In this document: positions 46,609-58,575 of the stretch, in pieces
How positions within the stretch are numbered: the first letter of the stretch is position 1
How the letters are laid out: every line of letters starts with the position of its first letter
NCBI GenBank assembly: GCA_032871835.1
Contig: CM065296.1
Location: 112,850,146-112,914,145 of the forward strand
Length of the DNA stretch: 64,000 bases
DNA from: Dipteronia dyeriana
Taxonomy: Eukaryota > Streptophyta > Magnoliopsida > Sapindales > Sapindaceae
Reading direction: 5' to 3'
Notes under the pieces: generated by a model
Databases searched by the model: none
Told to the model about the DNA's origin: nothing
What the model saw: only the letters and a program-made list of their open reading frames with translations
Position numbers and translations under genes: made by a program

Positions 46609-47580
46609 TTAAAATTCGCTAAAATAATCTTTTATTTAATGATGTGATCATAAGATAATATTATTTTATGTATGACAACTTATTCCAAGTCTATATACAG
46701 ATATAAATATTTCTATTTTTAAGAGAAATATTAATATTATGTGGAGTGTATTAAGATTAATGATAATATGTCAACGTCATACCAACTAACATGTTGCTTA
46801 GTATAATACTTTTAAAACAAATTTCAATACTCAAGCACACCATTACAACAAGGTACCGACAATATTATATTGACCCAGTGATTTGTTTTTTACAATTACA
46901 TGTTATGAGTTTGAGTTGGGTTCCTCTTTAAAACTCAAAATTAATTATTACTAAAAAAAAACACACCTAGGTCCCATAGTTTTTCATTTAGATTTTATAT
47001 GTGATTTGACACAGACCCCCTTTAGCTCCAGGCGCTCCACACAAACTCACACCTTAATTTCAAGCAACATGTCTACTTAAGTTTAGGATCACTTGAAGCA
47101 GGTATATTATATATATATATATAATAGTCAACATTAACAGGTAAGGGAATATGTGTGCGACCCTTTTTGGCGATTCACTTTTTGACTTCACAAAGGGATT
47201 TGGTGAGATTTTTAAATAAATTCCCTGCAATTTTTCCTCCAAGAGATTGAATTGGTTGATGAGAATGGTCTCAACAATGAGTTACAGTTAACTAATAATT
47301 AGAAGTAAACGAGAACATAGACAAGAAATTAAAGAAAGAGCTTTGCTGTTGATATTTGTTTCCAGTCCAAAATTTTATGAAAAGTTTGAGTTCCTTTTTA
47401 TAGTAATTACACCAAAATAATCCTAACTGTGTGTTGACACATTGACAAAATATTCTGTGACAGAATATTTTGGGAAAAGAAGAAGAAGAAGAAAGAGTAA
47501 CTAGATAGCAACTTTGTGCTACAAATTAACTACAAAGAAGAGTAAAAATTTATGAGAAAAAAATGAAGTCTCTGCAGGAG
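46609..47580. other. Intergenic DNA downstream of the PIP gene
   Basis: AT-rich. A (TA)n run lies at 47,107-47,123. The part next to the PIP stop codon is its presumed 3' UTR. No gene. Confidence 0.4.
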
Positions 47581-47844
47581 CTAATGACCAGGACCCCTCT
47601 TGCTTGGTCCAGAGGCCAATCTAAAGGCCAAGCTTTTTACAGAAGAACGAATGCTGGCTTTGTTTGAAGAGACTGCTAACGAAACCACTCCAACTGATGA
47701 TGACTGATGAGCACTTCCATGCCCAGAAACAGATCGAAGGGCTCTGCTGCATTGAACTACATTAAATTGTGTCGACACCACCATTATCAATAATCCCAAC
47801 ACCAACAAAATTCGCTTCATGCTGATAATGTTCTTCGTTGCCAT
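47581..47844 (-). CDS. PIP-type secreted signalling peptide precursor
   Basis: 87-residue precursor. A hydrophobic signal peptide (about 9-32, from MKRILLVLGLLIM to VVQC) is followed by a variable Ser-rich region and a C-terminal peptide at residues 75-87, RLASGPSKRGPGH. The SGPS-x-x-G-x-GH core is the hallmark of PAMP-induced peptides (PIP/PIPL), which are secreted, proline-modified and, in Arabidopsis, sensed by the receptor kinase RLK7. Here the variable third core position is Lys, whereas the Arabidopsis PIP1 peptide has Pro as I recall it. The peptide ends exactly at the stop codon, as in the family. A second in-frame ATG (residue 9) would also leave a normal signal peptide. Single exon. 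Confidence 0.9.
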   Translation of the reverse strand: MATKNIISMKRILLVLGLLIMVVSTQFNVVQCSRALRSVSGHGSAHQSSSVGVVSLAVSSNKASIRSSVKSLAFRLASGPSKRGPGH

Positions 47845-47949
47845 AATGATCTCTAGCTCTCTCTGTTAATTGTCCTGAAATATTTTTCTCTCTCAAATTG
47901 GAATGTTGTCAAATTGTTTATGGATATAAGACATGACAGTGGAGTTATG

Positions 47950-47958
47950 TATATATAT
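47950..47958 (-). promoter_or_regulatory. TATA box of the PIP gene
   Basis: TATATATA in minus sense, about 105 bp upstream of the start codon, leaving room for a leader of roughly 70 nt. Confidence 0.55.
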
Positions 47959-48043
47959 AGATAATAGAGTTGCTTGGAGAGGACGGTGATGACATATGGA
48001 CATATGTACAGTACTGTTGAGAGTCGGACCGGTACAGGATTAT

Positions 48044-48049
48044 TTGACT
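48044..48049. promoter_or_regulatory. W-box (TTGACT), PIP promoter
   Basis: WRKY-type core TTGAC[CT] about 200 bp upstream of the PIP start. Another lies at 48,149-48,154, and TTGACC (minus sense) at 49,700-49,705. Such sites fit pathogen-inducible control but are short and can occur by chance. Confidence 0.35.
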
Positions 48050-48148
48050 CAGCCCTATATATATATATATTTCTTTATTGGTGAGTATATATGCTACAGT
48101 GCTAGAGAGAGAGAGCTCTTACTTTGACATTGTTTATGCTGTTCGAAT

Positions 48149-48154
48149 TTGACT
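48149..48154. promoter_or_regulatory. W-box (TTGACT), PIP promoter
   Basis: Second WRKY-type core, about 305 bp upstream of the PIP start codon. Motif match only. Confidence 0.35.
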
Positions 48155-48389
48155 TTACAATATACAACTTTTTCACATATCACAAGCTACATGAAAGTAT
48201 GAAAACTGTGAAGAACGCTGCATGAAGGAAATATAGAAAAAAAAAAAGGATAAAAGAGAGAAAAAAACCGAGTACGTGAGTCCACGCGCATAAACTAGAC
48301 TGAAAATGGTATGGGATAATTTCGTTTTCGTCCCTCTTATTTAAATAATTATCAATTTAGTACTTGTTGCTTTGTTTGCATCAAAAAGG

Positions 48390-48391
<2 letters not shown>

Positions 48392-48424
<33 letters not shown>
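48392..48424. repeat. (ATT)n microsatellite
   Basis: About eleven ATT units in the PIP upstream region. Confidence 0.9.
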
Positions 48425-48835
48425 TTGAAAAAAAAGGTCCTTATTATTTTATTTGAATATTATTTTAAGTTTGATCAAAATAGTCCTTAATAGACTTTTT
48501 TCCATTGGGTTTTGTGCTAATGAATAAGGGCATTTTCAAATTCAAATAATTTTAGGGAGTTTTTTTTTTAGTAATTTGATAGGAGAATTTTATAATTGCG
48601 AAAAATATTTTCTGTATTAATTCAAAAAAAATTAATATAGTTTTCAATGAGTAATATAGTCAATTAAGTTTTTAAGTATCATACATAAGGGTATAATTTT
48701 TTTTTCAACAAAAATTAACAGAATTACTAACCTAGCTTAGTGGTTTAGTAAGACGGTTTGATACGAATTGAAATAAGAAATACTATATAAAAATATAAGA
48801 ACCATATTGATTATTGACTAATTATGTAAAGGGTT

Positions 48836-49391
48836 AATATTAAAAACCTCATCTCACTTTTGAACTATTATAGAATGTATAATTACTAATACTTGTATTT
48901 TAGAAACTTCTCCTATGAAACTGTTAGCATTCCATTTATATTGACTGAGTTTGACTATTAAAAAGTCTAAAATAAAAAAATTACAAATAAACTAAAAGCA
49001 TTGAAAATGAGTATTTACTTGGGTTTATAAAAAAGACAAATACATACATAAATAAATACATATTTTTGTTTATTTTTAATGCTTTTGGTTCATTTGTAAT
49101 TTGTTATTTTTATGGATAAAATTATCCACAAAATAACTTCTCATTCACAAGTTAACATTCTCGTCAATTGTATCATTTAATTAATTTATTTAGTAAAAGT
49201 ATGGGGGAATAATTATCAATTCATAGAATTGAAGTTTAAATAGAGACATTTTAGATTTTTTAATTGTCAAATTCAGTCAATACAAACGGAATGCTAACGG
49301 TGTTAGTACATAGAGGGGATTTCTAAAATAAAAATATTTATAACTATGCATTCAATAATAGTTCAATGATGAGTTGAGGTTTTTAATATTA
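48836..49391. mobile_element. Foldback MITE (556 bp) upstream of the PIP gene
   Basis: The left arm (taatattaaaaacctcatct on) matches the complement of the right arm (taatattaaaaacctcaact on) for about 140 bp with few changes. No coding capacity. Sequence is unrelated to the foldback element at 31.9 kb, but size and layout are alike. Confidence 0.75.
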
Positions 49392-50124
49392 GACCTTATA
49401 TAAACCATTGAAGCCAGTCTCCTCAAGTAATCCAAGGGTTGAATTGATAATATTTCAAATAAGAAGGATGATTTTGATAGTTTTGTCAAATGGGTATGCC
49501 TTCTGCAGGTTATCACGTTAGACCAACGACATGGCTTGGTTTCACACGGTTCTCAATCTCATCATCCAACAACGCGTGGTGCGTTTACACAACTGTTACG
49601 CGGCACTCTTTTTCTCTATTCTCTAAACAAAAATAGCAAGTAGCAACCAATTAAACATTAGAAATTCAGATATCGACACGCCACGTGTAACGTGTTGTTG
49701 GTCAAATCAGTGGAGTAGCATAATCAATGACTTTTTCTTTTCTTGGGTACGTATACGTACGTATTTTTCCGAGAAAAGGGTACGTGCTTATGCAAATGAA
49801 CTGTCTTCTTCTTCTTCTTTTGGCTAGTACAAGTTAGACGGTGCAGATATTGGAGGTGGTGTGTCATGTGTCAAGTGTGTGGGGCACAATCAGGCTATAT
49901 TGCAATAGTGACAACGGAGACAATTAGACAAACACTTGCTAATATATGGCTTTTATCATTTCATGTAAGTTTTTACATTAATGGTTCAATTTAATTCCCT
50001 TAAATTTAATTCAAGTTGTCGGTTCTCATAGGCACAGACAACACTCTGCCAGGCGCCTGCTATATATCGGTCATATGTCACTGTGTGAGCACAAGAGAGC
50101 ACATCTCTATAGTGCATCATTACG
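49392..50124. other. Intergenic DNA with a G-box and a W-box
   Basis: No gene. CACGTG lies at 49,682-49,687 and TTGACC (minus sense) at 49,700-49,705; both could belong to a distal promoter of the PIP gene, about 1.85 kb away. Confidence 0.35.
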
Positions 50125-50126
50125 TG

Positions 50127-51006
50127 TGTTGACGTCGATTTCTGGATGTATGGAAAAAGTCAATAAGAATTGGATTTTAGTTATGATTTCAAAGAGAGAG
50201 AGGATGAGAAAGTAATCGGACGCAAGTTTTACGTGATAAAACTCTGATGACCGGAGAAACGTCCACGGGTGGCTGGATAATTAACCAAGCCAAAATCTAC
50301 TATTGAAAAGATTTACAACTCTCGATCTCTCTTTTTCTCTCTGTATTTTTCTATATTCTGTGTATATTTTGTAACGAGATTATGAGTCTATTTATATATT
50401 CACAGAACCCTAATCCTCTTTGTACAAGTAATAAAAGATCTTTGTATTTAACTATGATTGGTTACTTGTTTGAAGTAGTCTGTATTCTTTCCTATTTCGG
50501 AGACTTGTATTGAAATCGAATGGGACTCTAGTGATGTAGTCCAGTAAGGACTTATTTCTTTATAAAAGTGTAGTTTTCTTTGAAGAAATAAAATTGTTGC
50601 CTGATTTAGAACCCTTTCTGTTTTGTATTCTATTCTTCTTGAAATTCCTCTTTGATATGGATATCTTTGCGTATTTTAACGACTCGACTCGTGTGAGCTA
50701 CGTGCTGAGTTTTTTTATTCGGTTTTCTTCATGTTTGTCCCGAGTAGAATATGATATTAGCTGGTCCCGAATGACATCATCTGATACCGAGTAGAAAATA
50801 TCATCAACTAGCCTCAAGCATCTTTAACTGACCCCGAGTAGTATATGACGTCAGTTGACCCCGAGTAGGTTTTGTTCAATACTTGTTTACTCGAGCTTCT
50901 CTTATTTGGTGATGTATTGTAGGATATTTTCTGAATGAATATTCGGATGTCCACCTGGCAATTTTATCCTCCTTGTCAATGACCTGTACGTCTGATAAAA
51001 TTTACA
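50127..51006 (-). repeat. Probable solo LTR, Tat-like (about 880 bp)
   Basis: In minus sense it starts TGTAAATTTTATC and ends GACGTCAACA, with a TATA box tatataaatagactc (near 50,390) and a cacgtaaaac motif like the LTR of element C. If the border is moved two bases (ending ...CAACACA) the flanks tacg/tacg agree over 4 bp. No adjacent primer site seen. Confidence 0.45.
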
Positions 51007-51506
51007 TACGATAATACCCCCTTAAAATATTTTTGCCGAACAGGGTTTCGTTCCGGGTAAAAGTATTTTAATCAACCCTTTAAGTTTTTCGTCTCTGTTA
51101 CGCCAGGGTAAATGTCTTGTTATAATGACGTGTCTTAATGGTGACCCTGTAATTTCAATTTGCCTCCTCACGCGAGATCTCAATGAATGTGACGTTTTGG
51201 AGTTCTGACGGCCTTTAGCCAGTTCTTCTTTTAATGCGTGTCCTCTACCGCTTCGTTTCTCGATGCCATTTATGAGAAGCGACCTACGCGTCTCCTAGTG
51301 CGCCGCCTACATCATCAAATATTGTCATCGATTTTTCCCGCCTTGAGGCCCTAGGGTTTCGTGCTATTACCCCTTTAAATTCTCATATGAGGAATTACGT
51401 TGGTTCATTCTTAGAGACTCAAACCAGATGTTTTTCCAGCCCAGATTTCTTTACGCAGAAAGTCGCTATTCTCCGTTAAAGATCTTGCATCGGATTTCTT
51501 CATTCA

Positions 51507-54484
51507 ATGTTAGTTTTAATGAATCCGACTTCCCGTCATCGACTTTTTACTATAGCTCTTGAGGCGCTTGATTGTGTGGATTTTCAATTGGTATCTTGTG
51601 CTCGAAGATTATTGGGGAAAATCCCCCCGGATGAACCTCCTTTTTTAGAAGTCAACATTTCTGGGCTTTACCCTGACGTCTATTTTAGTTCTGTATCCAG
51701 TTCTGATTCTGATTCATCTAGTTCTGAATCTGTCGTTTCTAATCACAAGGTACCACTTCGATCAAGGATGAGAAAACATCAAAGTAAAATCAAAGTTCAC
51801 AAGCACAACTCGGGCATCATCCGAATCAGGGAACAGATTATTAATGAGCAGGACGTTGAAGAGGAGTTTAGAAAATCTCATCTTTCTTTCTTTGTTGATC
51901 GCCTGAGTGGGTTTGACGCCGAACCGAACGTGGTCTGGGTAGAGGAGATTGGGAAGTATAGTGCTCGATTCGATTTGGATAATTCAGTTACTCTGGTTCC
52001 TGCTGGTGACAGAGCTATGTGGAACCCTCTCTCGAGTATGGTGGCAATCTATGGGTCCATGCTTTGCTGCGGCGTTACTCTTCCCCTGCAGCCGTTCATT
52101 GCCTGGTTTCTTGCTGAAGTGGGGATCGTTCCAGCTCAATTGGCCCCAAATATCTACAAGATCTTGATGTGCATGTGGCACATGTGGAGCCGAATGAACC
52201 TGTCGTCGCATTCCCCGAATGAAATCAGACACTTCTACACGCTGAGACAGTCTGGTAAGATAGGGACCTATTTCCTCATATCTAATCAGCTAGATTGCTG
52301 GGTCCCTGAGGGGACAAAGGTGAACCGAGGAGTTGACACCTCTGATGAAGCCAAGAAAAGGGGCTTCGTATGGGGATTTCCTTTGTCCAACAAGTACTGG
52401 AAGAACAGTTGGTTTTTTACCCGAGGAAATCTAGGTCTTGAAATCACTCTCTCGGTTGGGGAAACTCGGAAGGTGTTGAAATTTCCCTGCTTTTTTCCGT
52501 TCCCTCTATGTATGGAATAAGAAAAAGCTTAAATTCAGCTATACTGAGCTGACCAGACTTGCTCGGGCAGCAATCCGTACTCTAGAGAAGAGGAGCATGA
52601 CTTATCTTTTTAATGAGAAAAAAATGATAGAACTCAGCTTCTTTAGCTAGATTTCAGGCTATCGCAAGCGATGTAAGTGATCTTTGTACACCCCTTTATA
52701 TATATATACTGACGCGATTCCCCTTTTTCTTCTAAGTGTATGACTCGGACATCGTCTGCGACCTTCAAGCTCGTCAAGTGAAGTCGATTCTTCAAGCGAG
52801 CCAAAAAGAAGCTTCTCGTCAGAGTGAAGAGGGTGTTGCCCCACCTGAGTCAGATGAGAACCTTGATGAGGTTGATGAGCAGATTCCTGAAAGTGTCCCC
52901 AAGGAAGTCATCCTGCCAAGCGTAGGGGAGTCAAGTGGTCTGAGTGGTCATACTTAAGAGTTTCCTGTAGACGAAGGGAGGCAGAGTGATGGTCTTGGTG
53001 AGGGGCCTGATGGATCAAGCTCCCCGGTTATGGTCCCTACCGAGCGGACAGATGTCGGTGATGGATGTAAAAACTCTGAGGGACAAGTAAATACAGATCG
53101 CGACTTTTTTGAATCCTTTCGGGAGGATGTTCAGGAAGATCCCTCAACTGATCTAGGCTTTCATTGCTCTCTGGCGGAGAAAAGAAAGGCGGTCGATTCT
53201 TCCGCTCTCTCTCATAAGGTTCCTCGGGTGGTTTCATTCATCGACTCCAGTGATGAAGACACCGGAGCTGAGATTCCCCCGAGCGTTGATGTTGAAGCAT
53301 CGACGGGTGCGGAGACTTCAGACATCAGGGGCTCTTTCCCCCTCGAGGTTGAAGATGCCAGAGCTGAACCCTCGGGAGGCTCTTTCTATCCTTCCCCTCA
53401 GGATCTGTTGTGGGCGATGTCATCCGATCGGGGGTTTTATTGGGGGTTTCATTGGGGATGACCGCTGGAGCTGTTTTCGGGATGGCTCTTTAACGGAGCG
53501 TCTTCAGAATATTTTCAACAGCGTACCTTATGTAAGTTATTCCTAACTCTTCAATTGTCTTGCTTGTTCGCTAGATTTTTAATTAAACTCCTTTGTAGAT
53601 GGTGGCTGAGTTCGTTGAGTTGGTTCAGACGCAGCAACATCAGGCTGATCGAATAAGGTGTCTTGAGGCTCAACTGAAGGAAAGTGAGGACAACCGTGCT
53701 CGGGTTGAGGCGGCTTATCAAAAGGAGGTGGGCTCTGCCCAAGTGTTTGTCGACCACTGTTTGGTGAAGCAAGTGGAGACCGAGGAAAGGGCTTCTTTGG
53801 CAGAATATAAGGCTAGGTCACTTCAAAACTTATTGTCTTCTACACAGGAATCAATGCTTAAGGCTGAGCAGGAAGCAGAGCAGTCCAAGTCGGCATATTA
53901 ACAGAAGATCGATGACTTGGAATGCTAATCTTTGACAATCGAGTCCTTATCCAAAGAGGCCAGACTGGAACTTGAAGTCCAGGGGGGTTGATCATTTTAA
54001 AAGATCCCCTACTTACGACGCCCTTCTCCTTCTAGAATTTCAGTGAGGGCTAGTTTCAGCTGGCGAGTTTTTTAAGGTCAAGAATCAGGCAACTGAAAAA
54101 GCCCGAACCAATTGGGAACTGTCGATCAAGAATCGCATAGATCGGTCCCTAGAATCTCTTTGGGCTCAGATGAAGGAGTGAAGAGCTTATTGCCGTAGTT
54201 GAGGCAAAGAGCCTCATTCCATGCATTTGGAGGTTCCATCTAAGCACTCTCTTTTGAACTTTTATGCCAGTCAGGAGTCGGTGGTGGAAGGTGTGGTGCC
54301 TGATGTCGGACCGATCCCGGGAGAAGATTACAGTAAATGGATGGATGATTCAGTCGATATGATTGTTTGGCCTTCTAATGAAAGTCAGCTCCGTGAATAC
54401 GAAATGGTGCCCGACCCAAGTGATCGGTCTATTTATGTATATGTTTTAGGTCCCCATTTCCTATTATTTATGCTTTTTTCTTAG
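51507..54484 (+). pseudogene. Decayed 'putative gypsy type transposon' (Transposase_28-like) gene
   Basis: Exon 1 (51,507-52,520) has a Ser/Asp-rich N-terminus, then the conserved core with GVTLPLQPFIAWFLAEVGI, APNIYKILMCMWHMW and LDCWVP. Later pieces: 52,736-52,957 (acidic), 53,030-53,461 (acidic, Ser-rich), a splice-like gap, 53,599-53,901 (coiled coil, MVAEFVELVQTQQHQADRI) and 54,221-54,484 (DYSKWMDDSVDMIVWPSNE). This matches the layout of the plant proteins annotated with that Pfam domain, whose function is unknown. A frameshift near 52,500, stops at 52,955, 53,899 and around 54,180, and a frameshift near 53,440 break it. The last piece lies inside the long direct repeat of element B. Confidence 0.65.
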
Positions 54485-56164
54485 GTAAAATTAGGTATTT
54501 TTTGTGTTTGTTGAGCATGTGTAGGTCACATTCCATTCAAGAGGTGTTGGATGTTATTTTGGAGAAAAAGAGCAAAAATATCAATTTTCGGACCAGTACA
54601 GAACAGTAATATTGTGGGGCCTATATCTTTCGGTTCAGATCGAATTGTGTGTCCTACTACCTATGGATTGAAAGCCCCAGAAGTCTAGTTTCCAGCACAC
54701 TTTACGGAACGCAATTACGATATTCCTAGAAGAAGTTATACGTAAATTTAGTAACCGAAGGTCAGTGCTGGATAGTCAACCGCGGCCTAGACCGCCGTCC
54801 AGACACAAGACCTAGCCAGCAGTCTACGGAGCGGTACTTGGCAGAGGAACTTCGCGGTCTGGACCGTGGCTACATCCGGAGCGACCCAGGCCGTGGGTTG
54901 ATAGATTTTTGGGGGAAAACCACTCTGAATTGGTCCAGAATTGTTCCAAAACTTTCCTAACCAAATTCTAATGATTTTAGAAGACCAAAACATGTTTGGG
55001 AAACTTCCAAAACTCAAATTATGAGTCAAATATCAAAAGAGGAAATTCAATTTAGAAAAGGATTCTCATTCCTTGTTTCATTCTACTTTCCCACTTGATG
55101 GATTTCCTAAACCTAAGATGAATTGGGGGTTCACAAGGAAAAATAAACTATAAATACTCCATATTCTTTACAATTGAAAAAAAGAGGGGAGAGAAGCCAA
55201 GGGAGATACTAGCTGCCTATTACCAATCCACCACCCCACCATCACCATACATCACATAACAATTCTTTCATCCATCGTTACGTAGTCGAAGATTCGAAGA
55301 CGAAGAAGAATTCATCATTGAAGATTTGAAGAATCCGTTTGAGGCCTCAATGGGTTTTATCTTTTCTTTTTCTTTTCTTTTTATTTTTCTTCTATTTTCA
55401 TAATGTGTAACTAAATCCATAACTAGGGAATCAATGTGAACCTTTTGTGAATGCTCATGTTTGGATTAATAATATTATTTCATCAACTCAATTCTTGATT
55501 TGTTCATTATTCTTAATTGCTTGACTCTTATTAGTTTTAATATTTATTCACACCATAGACCAAGGGTGGATAATTATTTGGCATTATTTTAGGGTTAAGA
55601 TTATCTGAGAATTAGGGTTAGAGTATAGACCGAACCTAACATTGATTAATGCTCTTTTGAATGAATGGATTTTATCTTTAGCATAGACCAAGCAAAGTAT
55701 AGAATTTGGTTCTTATTTCTTATGCTTAAAGGGTTTTCGATCATTGTTCACACCATAGACCAATGGTGAATAGTGGTTGGGAATACTTGACTCATCTCGC
55801 GATCATACGGTAATAGTCATATTAAAAATAAAGAATGAACCCTTGAATTGATTGAATCTTTTTACAAATTAATCCATGTATTGAGTATTTATAATTGGTG
55901 ATCATTGATGACTTAGTGTTTTCTCACCCTTGACCACAACCCAATATTTTCAATTGTTTTCTTTAATTTAATTTAATTTAGTTTAAGTTTTAAATCAATC
56001 ATCATCAATCTTTTGGTTACTTTCAGTTTAACTTTAATTAGAATTAGATTTAACCGAATAAATCACTTTTCCTCGTGGGAACGATCCTTACTTGCCGCTG
56101 TACGATATCTTCACGATTCGTGCACTTGCGAGTATTGTTTTTATAACACTATTTACAACAATCA
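54276..56164 (+). repeat. 5' LTR / direct repeat of element B
   Basis: Ends ...caacaatca before the same agtttt spacer as in element A. TATA motif ctataaata at 55,148-55,156. A TG start is possible at 54,292, but the repeat already begins at 54,276 and contains the coding tail of the Transposase_28-like gene. Offset to the other copy is constant at 7,922 bp, with no net gap over 1,803 bp. Confidence 0.75.
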
Positions 56165-56170
56165 AGTTTT

Positions 56171-56189
56171 TGACTCCGCTGCCGGGGAT
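56171..56189 (+). other. Primer binding site of element B (tRNA-Asp type)
   Basis: TGACTCCGCTGCCGGGGAT, three mismatches to the complement of the tRNA-Asp 3' end, 6 bp after the LTR. Confidence 0.7.
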
Positions 56190-56390
56190 TAGTTGAATTT
56201 ATTGGTTAATTCTAGTTTTAGTTTTAGTAATAGGTTTAATTAATTAGGTAGTAGAGTCATTAATTTCAGATTTTTAGTTTATTTTATTTTATTTTATTTT
56301 ATTTTCGTAGTTTACTGTGTGTCTACCCTTTGTTTCAGGTGTTAATGGTGAATGCAAGGTAGAAGATCACTGTAAGGAGAAGTACTACCA

Positions 56391-57980
56391 TTGAACGACA
56401 ACATTGATCGCATTGGACAAAGAACCATAGGTGACGACGGAAATCGCAACATTCAAGAGGTTCCAGATTTACCAGTTGTACCTACCAAGACCATGAAGGA
56501 TTATAGCAAGCCTATAGTTGATAATCACCCTTTTTGCATTGCACTGGATGAGGTAGCTAGAAACTATGAGCTAATGAAGATGTGCTTAAATTCCTCAGAG
56601 AGTTCTATGCAGCAATTCAAGCTTTTCCAAACACCAGGGTGACAGAAAACCAGCTGCGTATGAGGTGTATTCCACATGCTCTCAAGGAAAAGGCGAAGAC
56701 ATGGCTTTTGACTTTGCCTCCAGCTTCACTGACAACATGAGAAGAGGTAGTAGATAGACTTACTGATCAATTTTATTCTCCTCAGAAAACCAGTGAGATC
56801 AGGTCAAAGATTACAAATTTCTTTCAAGGGGACCAAGAGTCATTCTATGATGTATGGGAACGTTACAAGATGCTCCTATTTGATTGTCCTCAGCATGTAT
56901 ATCAAATGCACCAACTTTGGCAGTGGTTTTATGATGGACTGAATGATGTCTCAACTGTCTCAGTAAATAATGCATGTGGAGGATCCATGACTGACAAGAC
57001 TCCAGAAGAATTGCAAATTATCTTCGAAAAACTTGCTAGAAATTCCCGAGAGAAGAACTCTAGGAGAAGGAAGGGAGTTTATGAAGTAGATACTAGTGCC
57101 GAGAACTCAATGCAAATGTCACAAATGTAGAAAGCTATGGAAGTACTTGTCAATCAGGTAGGACAAATGAGAGAAGAACAACGCAAGGGATATGAGCAAC
57201 CAGGGTATGGTGCAGAAGTTTTTCAAGCAAGAAGTCCTGGACCTAATAATGAGGAAGAAGTACAAGTTATGAACAATCTCAACTCTCGACCTAGGAATGA
57301 TCCTTTTTCAAACACATACAATCCAGGGTGGAGAAATCATCCAAACTTCTCTTGGAGAGATAATCAAGGCACTGAGAACCAGTGGGAAAGTAACGACAAT
57401 TATGGCCAGAGACAGTATAATGCTGGTACCCAGCAAAATCCTGTATCTCAACCCACAAATCTATCATTAGAAGATACAATGAAGCAATTTATACAAACTA
57501 TGGACCAGAGGATGAATCAGTATGATAAAAGATTTCAAGACACTGATGTGAGAATGCTGAATTTTGATGCTTCATTAAGAAAGATAGAAACAAAAATTGG
57601 GCAACTAGCTGAAGACAATCAAAGAAATGAACCAGGAAAATTTCCAAGTTATACTGAGCAAGCAAAGGCCATCACAGCCCAGAGGAAAGGTAAAGATTTA
57701 AATAATAATAAACCTGCTGAACTATTTAATGTTGTTATTAATGTTTCAGATTTCTCGGAGAAGAATAGTGAACTAGGAGAAAAGGAAGAGCTTAAGGTAG
57801 AAAAGTCCAAGGATACATCGAAAATTCACAAATCACCTATTCATTTTCCATCCAGAGTTCAAAATAACAAGCTCAACCAATCATACAAGGAGATCTATAA
57901 TATCCTGTCAAATGACAATGTTAGTCTGCAAACCATGGAAGAGATTCATAAGATGCCAGCCTACGCAAAGTATTTCAAGG
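56391..57980 (+). pseudogene. gag of element B, degenerate
   Basis: N-terminal frame 56,391-56,642, then, after a frameshift, the Athila-like capsid region (RMRCIPHALKEKAKTWLLTLPP near 56,658, FFQGDQESFYDVWERYKMLL near 56,820, FYDGLNDVS near 56,930) and an Asn/Gln-rich linker (57,137 on). A Trp codon in the LTT-W block is TGA (near 56,738) and a stop lies at 57,128-57,130. Confidence 0.75.
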
Positions 57981-58575
57981 AACTCAATTCAATAAGTAGG
58001 AAAACTGATTCACACGTGACAGTGCCAATTCCAGATGGAGCAAGTGCAATACTCCAAAAGAAGTTGCCCCCTAAACTCAAGGATCCTGGAAGTTTCAACT
58101 TCACCATCACAGTGGGAGAAACAAGGAAGGAGAGAGCCACACTGGATCTAGAGGCGAGCATTAATTTGATCCCGTATATTGTATATAAAGAGATGTGGCT
58201 GAGTAATCTAAAACCAATCAATATGGAACTTTCACTTGCCGACCGATCTATTAGGTATCCTCGTGGAATTGTGGAAGATGTTCTAGTCCAAGTTGGCAAG
58301 CTTATTATACCTGCAGATTTATCATACTAGATATGGAAGAAGAAGGCACCAATACAATTGACTTCCCTATCTTACTCGGTAGACCATTTATGTCAACCGC
58401 GAAGGTTATCATAGATGTGCATAATCGGAAGGTTTCCAAGACAGTGTTTGATGAGACAATCAATGTTGATGTTTTTGAATATTTGAAACATCCAGTAGGT
58501 ATTTCCAATTGTTTCAATGTGGAAGTAGTAGATCCAGGAGTTTGTCTAGAATCAAATTCAGCCTTAAAAGAGTCT
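57980..58575 (+). pseudogene. Retropepsin-like protease of element B, frameshifted
   Basis: The N-terminal part is in the frame ending at 58,330, with LDLEASINLIP (near 58,145; the expected Gly of D-x-G-A-S is Glu). A missing base near 58,320 moves the frame, after which the C-terminal signature ILLGRPFMSTA (near 58,370) is read in the 58,333 frame. That frame then continues without a boundary into the coiled-coil module. Confidence 0.7.
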
